Assembly: GCA_031761405.1 (NCBI GenBank)
Contig: JASEVX010000001.1
Location: forward strand, 204,899,675-204,963,674
Origin: Serripes groenlandicus
Taxonomy: Eukaryota; Mollusca; Bivalvia; Cardiida; Cardiidae
DNA length: 64,000 bases
Direction: 5' to 3'
Both the position numbers and the translations under genes were made by a program. A model generated the notes under the pieces. It was not told where the DNA came from, made no database searches, and saw only the letters and a program-made list of their open reading frames with translations. Of this stretch, positions 45,060 to 56,473 are shown piece after piece; position 1 is the first letter of the stretch, and the number at the start of each line of letters is the position of its first letter.

Positions 45060-45265
45060 ATTATATTATCACAAGAAGCTTTGGAATCGCGTTGATTCTA
45101 AAAACTGTCGACCGTCACCTTTATTTTACACTCTAGCGTTTGATAAGGAACCGCGATGTTTTTAATACCTAATCGAATTATGTCACCGCCTACAACAAAA
45201 ACCTAGATTGACACGTTTAATACTTATCCGTGCTAACTCAATTAAGTTCTGATATGATATTTAAA
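45060..45265 (-). repeat. ~205 bp dispersed repeat, partner of 13308-13515 (inverted)
   Basis: Reverse complement of 13308-13515, with few differences (for example CGCGATG here against CGCGGTT there). It is the same unclassified family. Confidence 0.7.
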
Positions 45266-45520
45266 TGCATGACATCACCAATCAACACATTACGTAAACA
45301 AAGAATACCCTTTATACATGTACAATTTTGAAATTAAACAAAAAAATAACATATGCTATTTTAAATTTTAAATTTTAAATTCATGTCGGTTTAAACTATA
45401 TATATATATTTATATGTGAAAGGGAAAAGTAATGAAAAAGTAGCCATAGCTTAGAAATTGCAAGGGCCTTCCTTAGAGAAATTATAAAACTAGGGAATAA
45501 ATTGTGTCTCTGGACTGACG

Positions 45521-45781
45521 ATATCGAGGGCTTGGCGTGAAACGGTTGTAACTAAAAAACCTATTTTGAGATCCCTGTTTTAGGGGCAATTTTCACCCCT
45601 TTGTAAACAATGCAAATTTAGGTGCCATGCTCAGAACGAGCAATGGCACCTAAATTTCCATTGTTTACCAAAAAAAAAAAAAAATGATTTAACGTTTATA
45701 AAGACTTTTTCGTGAGGTTATTAACCTTGGTAAAAAAATATCAATTTTAGTTACAACCGTTTCACGCCAAGCCCTCGATAT
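45521..45781. mobile_element. Foldback MITE with ATATCGAGGGC termini and nested hairpin
   Basis: The ends are ATATCGAGGGCTTGGCGTGA and its exact reverse complement, with arms of about 37 bp continuing through AACGGTTGTAACTAAAA. The middle holds a second inverted repeat based on GTAAACAATG and AAATTTAGGTGCCAT around a loop near 45635, plus a 14-A run at 45668. No target site duplication is obvious. Confidence 0.75.
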
Positions 45782-45816
45782 GTAACGTTTATTTTAAATA
45801 TTTAATTCACTATTAT

Positions 45817-46112
45817 GAGCCCTGGTAGCTCAGTCAGTAGCGACGCGGGCTCTCAGTCCATGGATTGTGAGTTCGAATCATAGCTCGGCCAACATTCTTT
45901 CCGACGTTTGACAAAAGTCACTGTGACAAGCGTCATTTGTCTTTCACCAATGGGCTAACCGTCTTTGTGGAAAAGCAGCCAGTTGCTTGGAAAGCATGTT
46001 GTGTGGAGTAATTGTGTGAGCAAGCTAGGAAACACATGCGTAGGTGTACTAGCTGCCGTGATGACTGAACAATTGTCGAGAACGGCGTTAAGCCCCAATC
46101 AATCATTATTAG
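45817..46112 (+). mobile_element. SINE family A, full length
   Basis: Head GAGCCCTGGTAGCTCAGTCA, GTGAGTTCGAATCATAGCTC; tail GAGAACGGCGTTAAGCCCC with (CAAT)n. Confidence 0.75.
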
Positions 46113-46114
46113 CA

Positions 46115-47695
46115 TGCATGATACTATAACACAATTGAGCTTTGCTACTATTTTCTTGCTCACGGCATCCATATTGGTTAGGTTATCACAAACAACAATC
46201 TCTAAGAACTAGATGTAAATGTAAAAATAAAAGCAATGACATATCTGTTTAAAAGAGCCGACAGAAAAGTAATTAAATAGTAAGTCGACTAATTACGGAT
46301 TACAAAAAAATAAAAGCACTGAAAGAACTAGTGTGGCGGTTGTGTTGGTATTCGTAAATTAAGATTAGACAGGCAGTTGCACATGTATGTACACAACGGA
46401 TGTTTGATAAATACGAATGTCTTCCCTTCACAGTGAGGTAAGTGCTAAAGCAGATTAATTTATATCTTCCTATGAGTTTCTGAGTTCACTATGTCAACAA
46501 CATCCAGACCAGATTCCATTATACCCACTGCCAACTTTGAAATGCTCGTGTGCGGAGGAGTTTTTAATCACACAAGGGAAGTAGCCAGCATGTAATTGTA
46601 GAGTTAAATGTTACAAAAAGTTTCAACATAAATGTATAAAAAATACAGCTCCTACTAGAGTATTCACTAGATTAAAGTTAATTTGGGCTTAGTAACCTTT
46701 TTATCCTAGATATCCACCAGAAAAACAAGCTGACAAAGTTGCATAAAGAAAGGATGAAAACAGTGTCGTCTAGTGTTAACAAGAACATTGTTGACGATGA
46801 ACGACGGATGAGTGACGGACAAAAGGTGATCAAAGTAAATCACCTTCAGCACTTCGTGCTCAGGTGAGTTATAAAGAGCATATTACTATTAGATTTAAGT
46901 GTCTTCAATAATAAACAAGAACGCAATTAGGCCATGGAATTACCCGAGATAAGCTCTTTTTGAAAAGAACAGTCAACAATGTTTTTTAACCAATTCATAT
47001 TGCTATAACAACTTCAATAGAAGTCAATCCAAGGAATTTTTCTGCCAAAGCATTTGAAATCAAACAAACACTTCAAGAGCAGAAGCTAACATTTAGTCAA
47101 TTTATCCCTGTTTTGCAGCCACATGCGTGGACAGTCACTTACGAAATTCTGCTATGTAATCTTGAAATAAGACCAGCAGTTTCAGGAGAATTCCCCAGTT
47201 TTGTCATTTTCCCCCTTTCTAATAATGCAGCAACATTAGTTATAGGAGAATTTAATTATTTGAATTTTAAAGAAGCCATGATTTTCAACGGATCAGAATG
47301 ATTTAAGCAATCCTGGTAGAGGGTCATTCAAGGAATATTTGTACAAAACATATGTCAAGTTGCTCCAGTTCTTTTGGATAAGAAGATATTTGTTTTTTTA
47401 CTGTATACATGCAAGGAAAACAGCCCTGTCCAATGGTGCCATGTTTTTAAACATATCAGAATAATTCTAACCCTTTCCCATATATATACGTTTTCTGATG
47501 ACTCTGCAGCAGATGACATTTGCCACAATGTTTTTAACATTAGTGAGTACCACTTCCTGTTCCCATATACCAAAGGTCTCACCCCAGTATATAAGTAAAA
47601 CGAGCCCTGCATGCTAGTGGCCATGTTTTATAATTTTCTTGTAATGTTTTCTTATGCTGTCTGGAGGCTTTATGTATTTCAACAAATCAACATGG
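46115..47695. other. No gene seen
   Basis: It contains the element 3' end at 46680-46876 and a MITE piece at 47470-47535. Phrases near 47040 and 47330 (CCAAGGAATTTTTCTGCCAA, TCAAGGAATATTTGTAC) resemble the 166 bp repeat units at 56536-57300, so this may be an old, diverged copy. Confidence 0.45.
46680..46876 (+). repeat. 3' end of an AACAAGAG...GAGCTAA-type element
   Basis: The sequence GACGGACAAAAGGTGATCAA, CACCTTCAGCACTTCGTGCT and CAGGTGAGTT matches the terminal hairpin region of the elements at 50198 and 61717. The 5' part is missing or too diverged to place. Confidence 0.55.
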
Positions 47696-47701
47696 AACAG
47701 T

Positions 47702-47927
47702 TTAACCCTTTCCCACAAACCACAAATATGCAGCAGACGATTTTGAAAACATAGTGACAAAAACCTAAAATCTCCATAAAAGATAGCTTAATTGTTAAAT
47801 AAAGTTGAACACATTGTAGCCAAAGGAGAAATTGCTTATCATGAGCTATTTCACCTTTGGCCACACTGTTTTAAAAAGGCGTCTGCTGTTATTGCAGCAA
47901 AATGCGTCTGTATGTGGAAAGGGTTAA
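47702..47927 (-). mobile_element. TTAA-hairpin MITE copy, same subfamily as those in BMAL1
   Basis: TTAACCCTTTCCCACAAACC to GTGGAAAGGGTTAA. It shares AAAGATAGCTTAATTG, then TTAAATAAAGTTG, with the copies at 60028-60212 and 60737-60983. Confidence 0.75.
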
Positions 47928-48017
47928 ATAAAAAATATCATAGCAGGAACAGTCTTTGTAATAAACAAGCTTTGGACAAAGGGAGGGTTTTATGGGGAAA
48001 ATGAAGAGATTATTGTT

Positions 48018-48205
48018 TGGTGTTTAACGCCACTTTCAACAGTTTGTCAGTTTTATCACGTTGTTTCTTTGGTAAGTTACCAGTACTACTGGTCCGTTTA
48101 TCCTGACACCAGCCAGTCTGTCGTAATGCTATCCCCACAACCCTGAGCGCCAAAATGGCCAGCCATTACTACCACTCTACCACTAGGTACATCACGAGGC
48201 GGTTC
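48018..48205 (-). mobile_element. SINE family B, minus strand
   Basis: TTTAACGCCACTTTCAACAG, GGTAAGTTACCAGTACTACT, then GAGCGCCAAAATGGCCAGC. Confidence 0.65.
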
Positions 48206-48554
48206 ACGAACATGAAGAGACAACATTAAACTTTCATTGAGCAATTATTTATTATGATGTGGATTTACATTGTTAACAAATGTTTAAACTTAACAACAAT
48301 TTTGTAATTGATATATTATTTCTGACATGAACATTTACACACCAATTAAAAAAGCACAATCTAAACCATTAAAGTTGAGCTAAAATGTTCGAACTCTAGC
48401 ATGTTAAAGGTCATACTTCCTTAAACGTAAATATGACCTTTGACATACATATGTATACCCCTTATGCTCTGTGTAAATTGAACTGTCGCGGTCATGTGAC
48501 TGGGATGTCAGTGAACACTATCTACAGTCAAACTTGTGTCAGCAGTCAACTCTG

Positions 48555-48732
48555 TTAATCCTTTCCCACATAGAACAAATCTGCAGCAGACAAATTTGAA
48601 ATTATTTGGGTGGGAAATATGGAGAATCTCTAAAAATGAAAGTTTAATTAAAGAATAGAGTCAAAACAATGTTATAAAAAAGTCGTCTGCTGCAGAGGCG
48701 TCAGAAAGCGTCTATAAGTGGGAAAGTGTTAC
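48555..48732 (-). mobile_element. TTAA-hairpin MITE copy, hairpin deleted
   Basis: TTAATCCTTTCCCACATAGA to GTGGGAAAGTGTTAC. Confidence 0.65.
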
Positions 48733-48799
48733 AAATGCAGTCGTTTGAAGAATAACCCAAACAAAATTTTCTTCTTCATTTGACTAGTACATGTACTTA

Positions 48800-49015
48800 T
48801 TAACCCTTTCCCTCATATAGACGCTTTCTGACGCCTCTGCAACAGACGTCTTTTTGAAAACATGGTGACAAAAGAAGAATATTGCTCAAAACAAGCAATT
48901 TCTCCTTTTGTCACCATGTTTTCAACTCTATTAAATTATTGTACTTTCGTTTAAAGGGAGTTTCCATTTTTTTTCGGGTATATGTTCAAAGTTGTCTGCT
49001 GCAGATTTGTTGTAT
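48800..49015 (+). mobile_element. TTAA-hairpin MITE copy, right terminus missing
   Basis: TTAACCCTTTCCCTCATATA; hairpin ATTGCTCAAAACAAGCAATT; it stops after CTGCTGCAGATTTGTTGTAT. Confidence 0.75.
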
Positions 49016-49241
49016 TTATACTCAGCAGCAAAAATTTTACCCTTCCCTTGGTGGCTGCTTAAGACAAGTTTGACTGTATTATGATGTTATGGAACAGTTT
49101 AATTTACATGGACCCTTCCTATCCGATATATTGTAAGAGTCGGCTGCTATGAAAAATATCACACTATCTTTGAATATATTTCTCTCATTTCCACAATGTT
49201 TTCCAAAATAGTCTGCTGCAGTCAAACATAAGATATTAGAG

Positions 49242-49457
49242 TTAAACATTCACCAACATACAACCATTCCGCAGCAGACGACTTTAAAAATATCCTGTCA
49301 AAAAATTTGAAAAACCTCACTAAGGAATTAAATTATTAAAAAGAGTTGAAAATATTTTGACAAATAGAGAAATTGCCCATTATGAGCAATTCCCCCTTTA
49401 CCACAATATTTTAAAACGTCGTCTACTGCAGATGCATCTACGAGTGGGAAGGGTTCA
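49242..49457 (-). mobile_element. TTAA-hairpin MITE copy
   Basis: TTAAACATTCACCAACATAC to GTGGGAAGGGTTCA; hairpin TTGCCCATTATGAGCAA. Confidence 0.6.
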
Positions 49458-49780
49458 TTTAAGGTTTACAATATTAAAATTTGCTGGCTTTCTGTGACTA
49501 GTACCCTAGTCTGTTGAACAAGGTATACATGAATGGCAAACAATGTAGATTAAGATTTGATTGCTGGAATGTGTAGGCTGATCTTGGGCATCACTGCTAG
49601 CAAATGTTTTTAAAAAGTCAGTAATGACATATTTCTTTTGTTGAGAGAAAGTTGTTATGGGAAAGAATAAATTGCTATTGAAGATAAATTTCTCGTTTTC
49701 TCTCAGTACTTTCAAAAGAAGTCTGTGACAAAGGTATGATCATCTTCTGTACCAGGGAAAGGGTTACCTCAATAATTGAA

Positions 49781-49826
49781 ATGAGCCGTTCCACGGGAAA
49801 ACCAACATTGTTGGAACGGCTCATAT
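49781..49826. mobile_element. Minimal palindromic MITE: two termini only (46 bp)
   Basis: ATGAGCCGTTCCACGGGAAA, then ACCAACATTG, and then TTGGAACGGCTCATAT: both ends of the family with nearly all the interior deleted. Confidence 0.7.
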
Positions 49827-49964
49827 CTTATTACAAGTCTCCTTTTTTTTTATCTGTATATGAATACAAATATGTACAACTAGAAAAGTGTTAAAATGAC
49901 ACAAATATACATATATATATATATATATAATTCTTAATTGCGCCTTCCGTAAAATTTATGAAAC

Positions 49965-50169
49965 TTAACCCTTTCCCTCATACGGCAATTTTGCAGCAGA
50001 CGACTTTAAACATATTTTGTCAAAAAATGGAAAATCTCTATAATTGAATGGGTAAACGATGACTTAAAGTTGAAAACATTGTGTCAAAAGGAGAAATTGC
50101 TCGTTTTGAGCAATTTCTTCTTTTGTCACTATGTTTTCAAAAAGCCGTCTGCTGCAGGGAAAGGGTTAA
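49965..50169 (-). mobile_element. TTAA-hairpin MITE copy, short right end
   Basis: TTAACCCTTTCCCTCATACG to CTGCTGCAGGGAAAGGGTTAA-type end (the GGCGTCAGAAAGC segment is deleted); hairpin intact. Confidence 0.8.
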
Positions 50170-50197
50170 GAAGTTGAAGAACAAAAACATAAACAAG

Positions 50198-51479
50198 AGG
50201 GCCATGATGGCCCTGGATCGCTCACCTTAATTATACAATGTACTGCAATGCAAAACACATCAAGACAATTAATCTGAATGCAACCTCCACAGTGTTAACA
50301 ATATTTTCCTTCATTTGGCCTAGTGATCTATATTTTTTTACCTGATATGACCCATATTCCAACATGGACTAGATATCATCAAGACAACATTCTGACAAAG
50401 TTTCAACTTGCTCAAAGTAAAAATGCGGCCTCCGGAGTTTGAACAATATTTTCCTTTATTGACCTAGTTTCTGATCCAATCTGATAAAGTTTCATCATGC
50501 TGAAATTAAAAATGCAGTATCCAGAGTGTTAACAAGATTACCCTTCAATTTGGCCTAGTGACCTAGTTTTTAACCCGGCATGACCCATATCCGAACTTGG
50601 TCTAGATATCATTTAGACAAACATTATGACCAAATTTCAAGCTGTTGAATCAAAAAATGCGGCATCCAAAGTGTTAACAAGATTTTCCTTTAATTGTGAC
50701 CTAGTTTTTGACCCGGCATGACCCATATTCGAACTTGGCCTAAATATCATTCAGCTCAACATTCTGACCAAATTTCAAGCCGCTGAAGCAAAACATGCGA
50801 CTTCTACAGAGTTAACAAGATTTTCCCTCAATTTGGCCTAGTGACCTAGTTTCTGATCCAATATGACCCATATTTAGTCTTGACCTAGATATCTTTAAGA
50901 CAAACATTCTGACCAAATTTCAAGCTACTGAAGCAAAAAATGCGGCATCCAAAGTGTTAACAAGATTTTCCTTCAATTTGATCTATTGACCTAGTTTTTG
51001 ACCCGGCATAACACATATTCGAACTTGACCTAGATATTTTTAAGACAAACATTCTGACAAAATTTCATACTGCTTAAGCAAAAATTGCGGCCTCTTGAGT
51101 GTTAACAAGATTTTCCTTCAATTTGACCTAGTGACCTACATTTTGACCCGACGTGACCCATGTTCGAACTTGACCTCCATATCATCAAGATAAACATTCT
51201 GATAAAGTTTCAACATGCTCAAGTTGAAAATGTGGCCTCCAGAGTGTTAACAAGATTTCCCTTCAATTCAACCTAGTTTTTGACCTCATATGGCCCAGTT
51301 TCGAACTTGTCCAAGATTTTATGGAGATGAACGTTCTGATAAACTTTCATGAAGATTGGATGCAAAATGTAGCCCGTAGAGTGTTAACAAGCTCAAATGT
51401 TGACGACGCACGCCGGACAGACACCGGACAAAATGTGATCACAATAGCTCACCTTGCACTTCGTGCATAGGTGAGCTAA
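50198..51479 (+). repeat. AACAAGAGGGCC...GAGCTAA element with a different internal tandem repeat
   Basis: It has the same termini as the elements at 56474 and 61717 (AACAAGAGGGCCATGATGGC, then ATCGCTCACC; end GATCACAATAGCTCACCTTG, hairpin, GTGAGCTAA). The core differs: about eight units of roughly 140-150 bp built on CCTAGTTTTTGACCCGGCAT, then GACCCATATTCGAACTTG, then AAGTGTTAACAAGATTTTCC. No coding potential. Confidence 0.75.
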
Positions 51480-51646
51480 AAATTGGTCAATTGATCAACT
51501 GTAACAAAGTTAATCAGGTAAAATCATAAAAACCCCTTATATTTCACAATTAAAGGATAATTACTCTATTTAAAATAATTTGATGGCAACACTATAACAT
51601 TTGAGTCGTGAGGCCTGAGCAGCTCACCAGAGAATGTGTTCATTAA

Positions 51647-51868
51647 TTAACCCTTTACCACATGTAGACGCTTTCTGACGCCTCTAGAGCAGAAATTATT
51701 GAAAACATTGTTGCAATAGGAGAAATTGCTCATCATGAGCAATTTCTTCATTGACACAATGTTTTAAACATTATTCATTGATTTTCTTTCATTTCTAGGG
51801 GCTTTCTAAATCTTTGTCGAGATATTTTCAAAGTCGTCTGCTGCAGATTTGAGGTGAAAAAGGGTTAA
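51647..51868 (+). mobile_element. TTAA-hairpin MITE copy
   Basis: TTAACCCTTTACCACATGTA to GTGAAAAAGGGTTAA; hairpin TTGCTCATCATGAGCAA. Confidence 0.75.
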
Positions 51869-51879
51869 GACGAGATAAA

Positions 51880-52115
51880 GTTTTACAGGAAAACACATTT
51901 TTATCAGGACTAACAGTCTGAGAAAGTTTCAACATGCTCAAGTTACAAACATAGGTTCCTAAATTTGTCTTGATCTAGTTCTTGAAACTTGTGCGTAATT
52001 ATCACCAAGATAAACAAACTTAAAATGTATCATGATGATTAGATGAAAACAGTGGCCTCTAGAGTGTTAACAAGCAAATTGTTGGATATAGACAAAAGGC
52101 AATCACGATAGCTCA
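51880..52115 (+). repeat. Degenerate copy of the AACAAGAG...GAGCTAA-type core and 3' end
   Basis: Phrases such as GAGAAAGTTTCAACATGCTC, CTCTAGAGTGTTAACAAGC and AATCACGATAGCTCACC match the copy at 50198; the terminus after 52115 is lost. Confidence 0.5.
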
Positions 52116-52130
52116 CCATGAACATAGCGT

Positions 52131-52300
52131 TATATCCTTTATCAAAGACTCACAACACAATCTAACGAATTATTTTACAAAATGTCTATGAGACAATTAT
52201 ACATATAACATATCACATGGTGAGTTATCGTTATATCCTTTATCGAAGACTCACAACACAATCTAACAAATTATTTTACAATTATACATATAACATATCA
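52131..52300 (+). repeat. Short tandem duplication (~97 bp unit)
   Basis: GTTATATCCTTTATCAAAGA and TCACAACACAATCTAAC recur about 97 bp apart with the shared end ACATATAACATATCACA. A 133-codon open frame begins in the second copy (52217-52618) but shows no domain or compositional sign of a gene. Confidence 0.7.
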
Positions 52301-52687
52301 CAACGATATTCATCACACATAACAATAAATAAAAATCTATTCAATATATTCCAACATTTAGACATCAATTTACAAAACGCTATAAGGCACAAATACAAGG
52401 CAGACAACTCTGAACAACAAATGATTGTACTTTACAAATTTACATGCTTTGTGTTGTTACACAAATATTTCAGGCAAAACACATTTCCAATAATAATAAT
52501 AAAACAACCCCCCCCCTGCTGGAGCTCAAGATTTGCATTGACTCCAAATCGTTCAGACCCATTTAGCCATCTCTTATGGTTCAAGCAAGGGTCAAACTGT
52601 GGCTACCATTCTTATTGAGCGTCACCCAGCCACAGTAGTTACTGAGATATGTAGTTTCATGCGAAACTTTAACGAGAATTTCTTAGT

Positions 52688-53560
52688 CAAACAAGAGCTG
52701 TCCGTAAGAATATTCTACCGCTATTAAGTTACTGAGATATCAACACTAATGAAGTTGCATGTAAAACATTAACGAGAATTTCTGAAAGGGTGACAGTTTG
52801 CATTATATGCAGGATAGAGTTATCTACCTTTACTGAGATATGAAATCTTATTGTAATTGCATGCAACACTTTAACCAGAATTTAAGAGTACATTAAGGGC
52901 CATAAGTTGCATTAAATACAGGATAGAGATATCTAACTTGATAATTTAAATAGGTGTTATAGTTGGGGAGGGTTGAATAAAGTTTCAATGCAATGCATCA
53001 AGTAATTACTGAGATATGGATTATTAATGTAGTTGCACACAAATCTTATGTAGATGTGATAGTTGGGAAGGGTTGTATACAGTTTCTATGCAATACATCA
53101 AGTAGTTACTATGTAGTTGCACTCAAAACTAAAAAAAGGGCCATTATTTGCATTAAATGAGGTAAAGAGTTATCAAACTTGATTATTTACATAGGTGTGA
53201 TAGTTGGGAAGCATTGTAGAAAGTTTCAATGCAATACATCTAGTAGTTACTGAGCTATAGTGAAATATAAGTACATGCTTGCAATACCTTAACCAAGGTG
53301 TGACTCAGACGCCGGCGAGTAGAATAGCTCTCATATTCTCTGAATAGTCAAGGTAAAAAGGGCAATCAATTGCATTAAATGCAGGATAGAGTTATCTAAT
53401 TAATTATTTACATATGAGTGATAGTTGGGAAGCATTGTAGAAAGTTTCAATGCAATACATCAAGCAGTTTCTGAGCAATGGAAGGTGTTACATGGATGCC
53501 GACACCGACACCAGTGTGATTTTAAAATAGCTCTCATATTCAATAATAGTCAAGCTAAAA
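52688..53560 (+). repeat. Second element family, AACAAGAGCTGTC...CAAGCTAAAAA, with tandem core
   Basis: It starts ACAAGAGCTGTCCGTAAGAA. The core repeats GTTGGGAAGCATTGTAGAAA, AGTTTCAATGCAATACATC and GTAGTTACTGAGATATG about five times. Two 3' ends occur, at about 53355 and 53560, each with AATAGCTCTCATATTC and a nearby AATAGTCAAG. Both termini echo the AACAAGAGGGCC family, so the two may use the same transposition machinery. Confidence 0.55.
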
Positions 53561-53727
53561 ATGAGAAAAATCTCTATATATGAAAGTATTATTATTGAAT
53601 AAAGTACTAAAACATTGTGGCAAAAGGAGAAGTTGCTCATTTTGGAGCAATTTCTCCTTTTGTTGCGGTGTTTTCTAAAGACGTCTGCAGCAAAGGCATC
53701 AGAATGTGTCTATATATGGGAAAAGTC
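53560..53727 (-). mobile_element. TTAA-hairpin MITE copy, left part missing
   Basis: It begins at AAAAATCTCTATATATGAAA, has the hairpin GTTGCTCATTTTGGAGCAAT and ends ATATGGGAAAAG. Confidence 0.6.
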
Positions 53728-53837
53728 CAAACTCGATATGGCATATGATGGAAATGGTAAAATCAGCCCTATAACAATAACAACAACAGGTGAATGGCAC
53801 TTACTAACTCCATTTTTTATGCAATTACTATACACCA

Positions 53838-54259
53838 TAATCCTTTCCCTCATATAGACGCTTTCTGACGCCTCTGCAGCAGACTGCTTTTGAAAACAAA
53901 GTGACAAAAGAAGAAATTGCTCAAACGAGCAATTTCTCCTTTTGCCACATTGTTTTCCACTTCTAGTCATAGGTTATCCATTCAATTATAGAGATTTTCT
54001 ATTTTTTGACAAAATATGTTCAAAGTCGTCTGCTGCAGAATTGTCGTATGAGGGCAAGTGTTAAACCTTTTCCACGCCTCAGCATCAGACTACTTTTAAA
54101 ATCATTTTGGCAATAAAAGAAATCGCTCATCATGAGACATTTCTCCTTTTGCCACAATCTTTTTAACTTTATTCAATAATTATACTGATTTTCCATATTT
54201 TTAACAAGATCATTTCAAAGTCGTCTGCTACAGATTTGTTATATGTGGGAAAGGGTTAA
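53838..54259 (+). mobile_element. Two TTAA-hairpin MITE copies sharing one TTAA
   Basis: Copy 53838-54064 (AATCCTTTCCCTCATATAGA to GAGGGCAAGTGTTAA) and copy 54061-54259 (TTAAACCTTTTCCACGCC to GTGGGAAAGGGTTAA). Confidence 0.75.
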
Positions 54260-54799
54260 GTAAGTTTTTTATGTACAATCAACCTTAATGCTTTCTAACA
54301 AACAAATAAATCTATGAAAACTTCTGCATAAAAAATAATATTGAAAAGAGTTGAAACACCGGCAAAATTCGTGGTCCATATTCTTCATAATATAAACTTA
54401 ACCATCATAAAATGTATTCAAGATAAAACATGTACCGGTAACCATCAAAGGAAAATGCAATAACAAATTACAATGGTACGTGAATAAGTTGAACTGTTTA
54501 CCTGATATGACATTTTTAGAGTCGCCAGCATTTAAATTAGTTCATGAAATACATGTAAATGTAATATATGGAAAACCAGAAGTAACATTTTCATAGTCTC
54601 AAAAACATAGGTGTAAAAGGAGAAATTGATCATTTGAAGCAATTTGCAAACACTGTTTTGATACAATGGTGTGTAATGTCAACTGTATCAGACGAGACAC
54701 TTAAACTTTGAAGGAATGTGCTGAAAACATTATGGCAAAAGTAGAAATTAACATGCTGTTATTAAAGTCTATCTTATTAAAGTCTATCAAATATTCATA

Positions 54800-55020
54800 T
54801 TTTAATCCTCTTCCACATAGAACAAATTTGCAGCAGCTGACATTAAAACCACTTGACAAATATATGAAAAATCTCTGTAAGTGAGAGTATAATTGTTGAA
54901 AGAAGTTGAAAACATTGTGGCAAAACAAGAAAATAGCTCATTATGAGCAATTTCACATTTTGTCACAATATTTTCAAAAGTCGTCTGCTGTGCTGAGACG
55001 TCAAAATAATTCTTATTTGA
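54800..55020 (-). mobile_element. TTAA-hairpin MITE copy, degenerate
   Basis: TTTAATCCTCTTCCACATAG at the left, hairpin TAGCTCATTATGAGCAATTT, right terminus lost. Confidence 0.6.
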
Positions 55021-55028
55021 CCCTCTAA

Positions 55029-55100
55029 CCCTATGCTGTGCATGGGTACTCAAAAGAATCATCTCAACGAGGCGATACTTTTGAGTACCCACATCATAGG
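55029..55100. repeat. Near-perfect hairpin, copy 2
   Basis: Same family as 6553-6620: CCTATGCTGTGCATGGGTAC, then CTCAAAAGAATC, folding onto GATACTTTTGAGTACCCAC and ATAGG. Confidence 0.7.
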
Positions 55101-55572
55101 GTTTGGTTGGGTAATAAGAGAGATATTGTTGGAAAAAGAGCAGAATACTCCTTCTTATATGGACCTGTGATGATTAAAAAGTATATTTTATACTTTGCTG
55201 TACAAGTTTATGGGAAACATATTCTTTATCTTCTTTGAGAAGCTGAATATCATTTGATGACTTTACAAATTGAGAATAATCAAAACATACAAACATTTAG
55301 ACACTATATAATATCATCTGATGAGAAGTTTTACTATTTTTACCAATATCAGTTGTAATTAAAACATATTAAGTTATAACATTTTCGTTTTGCTTGAAGC
55401 CTCCAGCTACAATATTTGGGAAAAGGAGCTAGTGGTAGACTAAAAAGTAAATTTCAGCAATATTACTGATGCAGCACCTAATTTTTTTTGACAAAATATG
55501 TTCAATGTCATCTGCTGCAGAATTGTTGTATGATTTTTTTTTCCTTTTGTCAAATGTTTTCAATAAAAAAAA

Positions 55573-55785
55573 TCCTGAGATCCCCAAAGGGGAAATTGTA
55601 AAAGAAAGATTGGACCACCTTTGTATACCAGTTTCATGAGATCCCCCTCCCCCCAAAGGGGAAATTGTAAAAGGAAGCTTGGACCACCTTTGTATACCAG
55701 TTTCATGAGATCCCCCTCCCCCCAAAGGGGAAATTGTAAAAGAAAGCTTGGACCACCTTTGTACATGTATACCAGTTTCAAAAAT
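55573..55785 (+). repeat. 69 bp tandem repeat, 3 copies
   Basis: Unit GATCCCCCTCCCCCCAAAGG, GGAAATTGTAAAAGAAAGCT, TGGACCACCTTTGTATACCA, GTTTCATGA. 69 is a multiple of three, which keeps frames open on both strands; no gene is implied. Confidence 0.85.
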
Positions 55786-55835
55786 AATATAACCCTGGGA
55801 CTGCTAAAACCAAATTTGTGAACCCTGTTCCGCCG

Positions 55836-56060
55836 TTAACCCTTTCCCACAAACAACAAATCTGCAGCAGATGACTTTGAAAACATACCCCCAAAAATGT
55901 GGAAACTTCCTTTAAATGAAAGTACAATGATAAAGTTAAAAACATTGTAGCAAATGGTGAAATTGCTCATTATGAGCAATTTCTCCTTTTGCCACATTGT
56001 TTTCAAAAGTAGTCTGCTACACAGGCGTCAGAAAGTGTCTAAATGTGGGGAAAGGGTTAA
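55836..56060 (-). mobile_element. TTAA-hairpin MITE copy, full length
   Basis: TTAACCCTTTCCCACAAACA to GGGGAAAGGGTTAA; hairpin TTGCTCATTATGAGCAA. Confidence 0.8.
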
Positions 56061-56473
56061 AAAGTCAGACCAGCAGGCGTTTCCATGCCATCTAACCAAC
56101 CCTTTTACTGTATGCTGCTAATCTCAAATGTTTTATCTTGATATTCCTTGAATTGTTATGGGCTCTTCCAAATGCAGAGCTGGACGAGTCCCATTTTAAC
56201 TCTTTTGACGGTCAAGTTATATCTGTCCGCTATATTAAAAAAAAATTGCTGAAGTAAAATCTGAGTGTTAAACAGTTTTCGATCTCAGATCAGGCCCTAC
56301 ACTTTGTATAAGTCATCAACATTTTGCTTGGTCAAACTAAAAATGTTAAAGACATTGCACGAATAATATAAACTTTTCATCCCATCCCAATCAATGTCTC
56401 CTTTTTCCACATTATTTTCAGATGTAATCTGCTGTAACAGATATCTAAAGTCAGCTGTATCAGGGCAAGGTAC

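Noticed and set aside
52217..52618. 133-codon plus-strand ORF
   Set aside because: Starts inside a short tandem duplication, has no domain, signal or splice context, and its composition matches the AT-rich surroundings.
55560..55781. ORFs with repeated GGPSFLLQFPLWGEGDLMK
   Set aside because: 69 bp tandem repeat keeps several frames open; no start context or homologue recognised.
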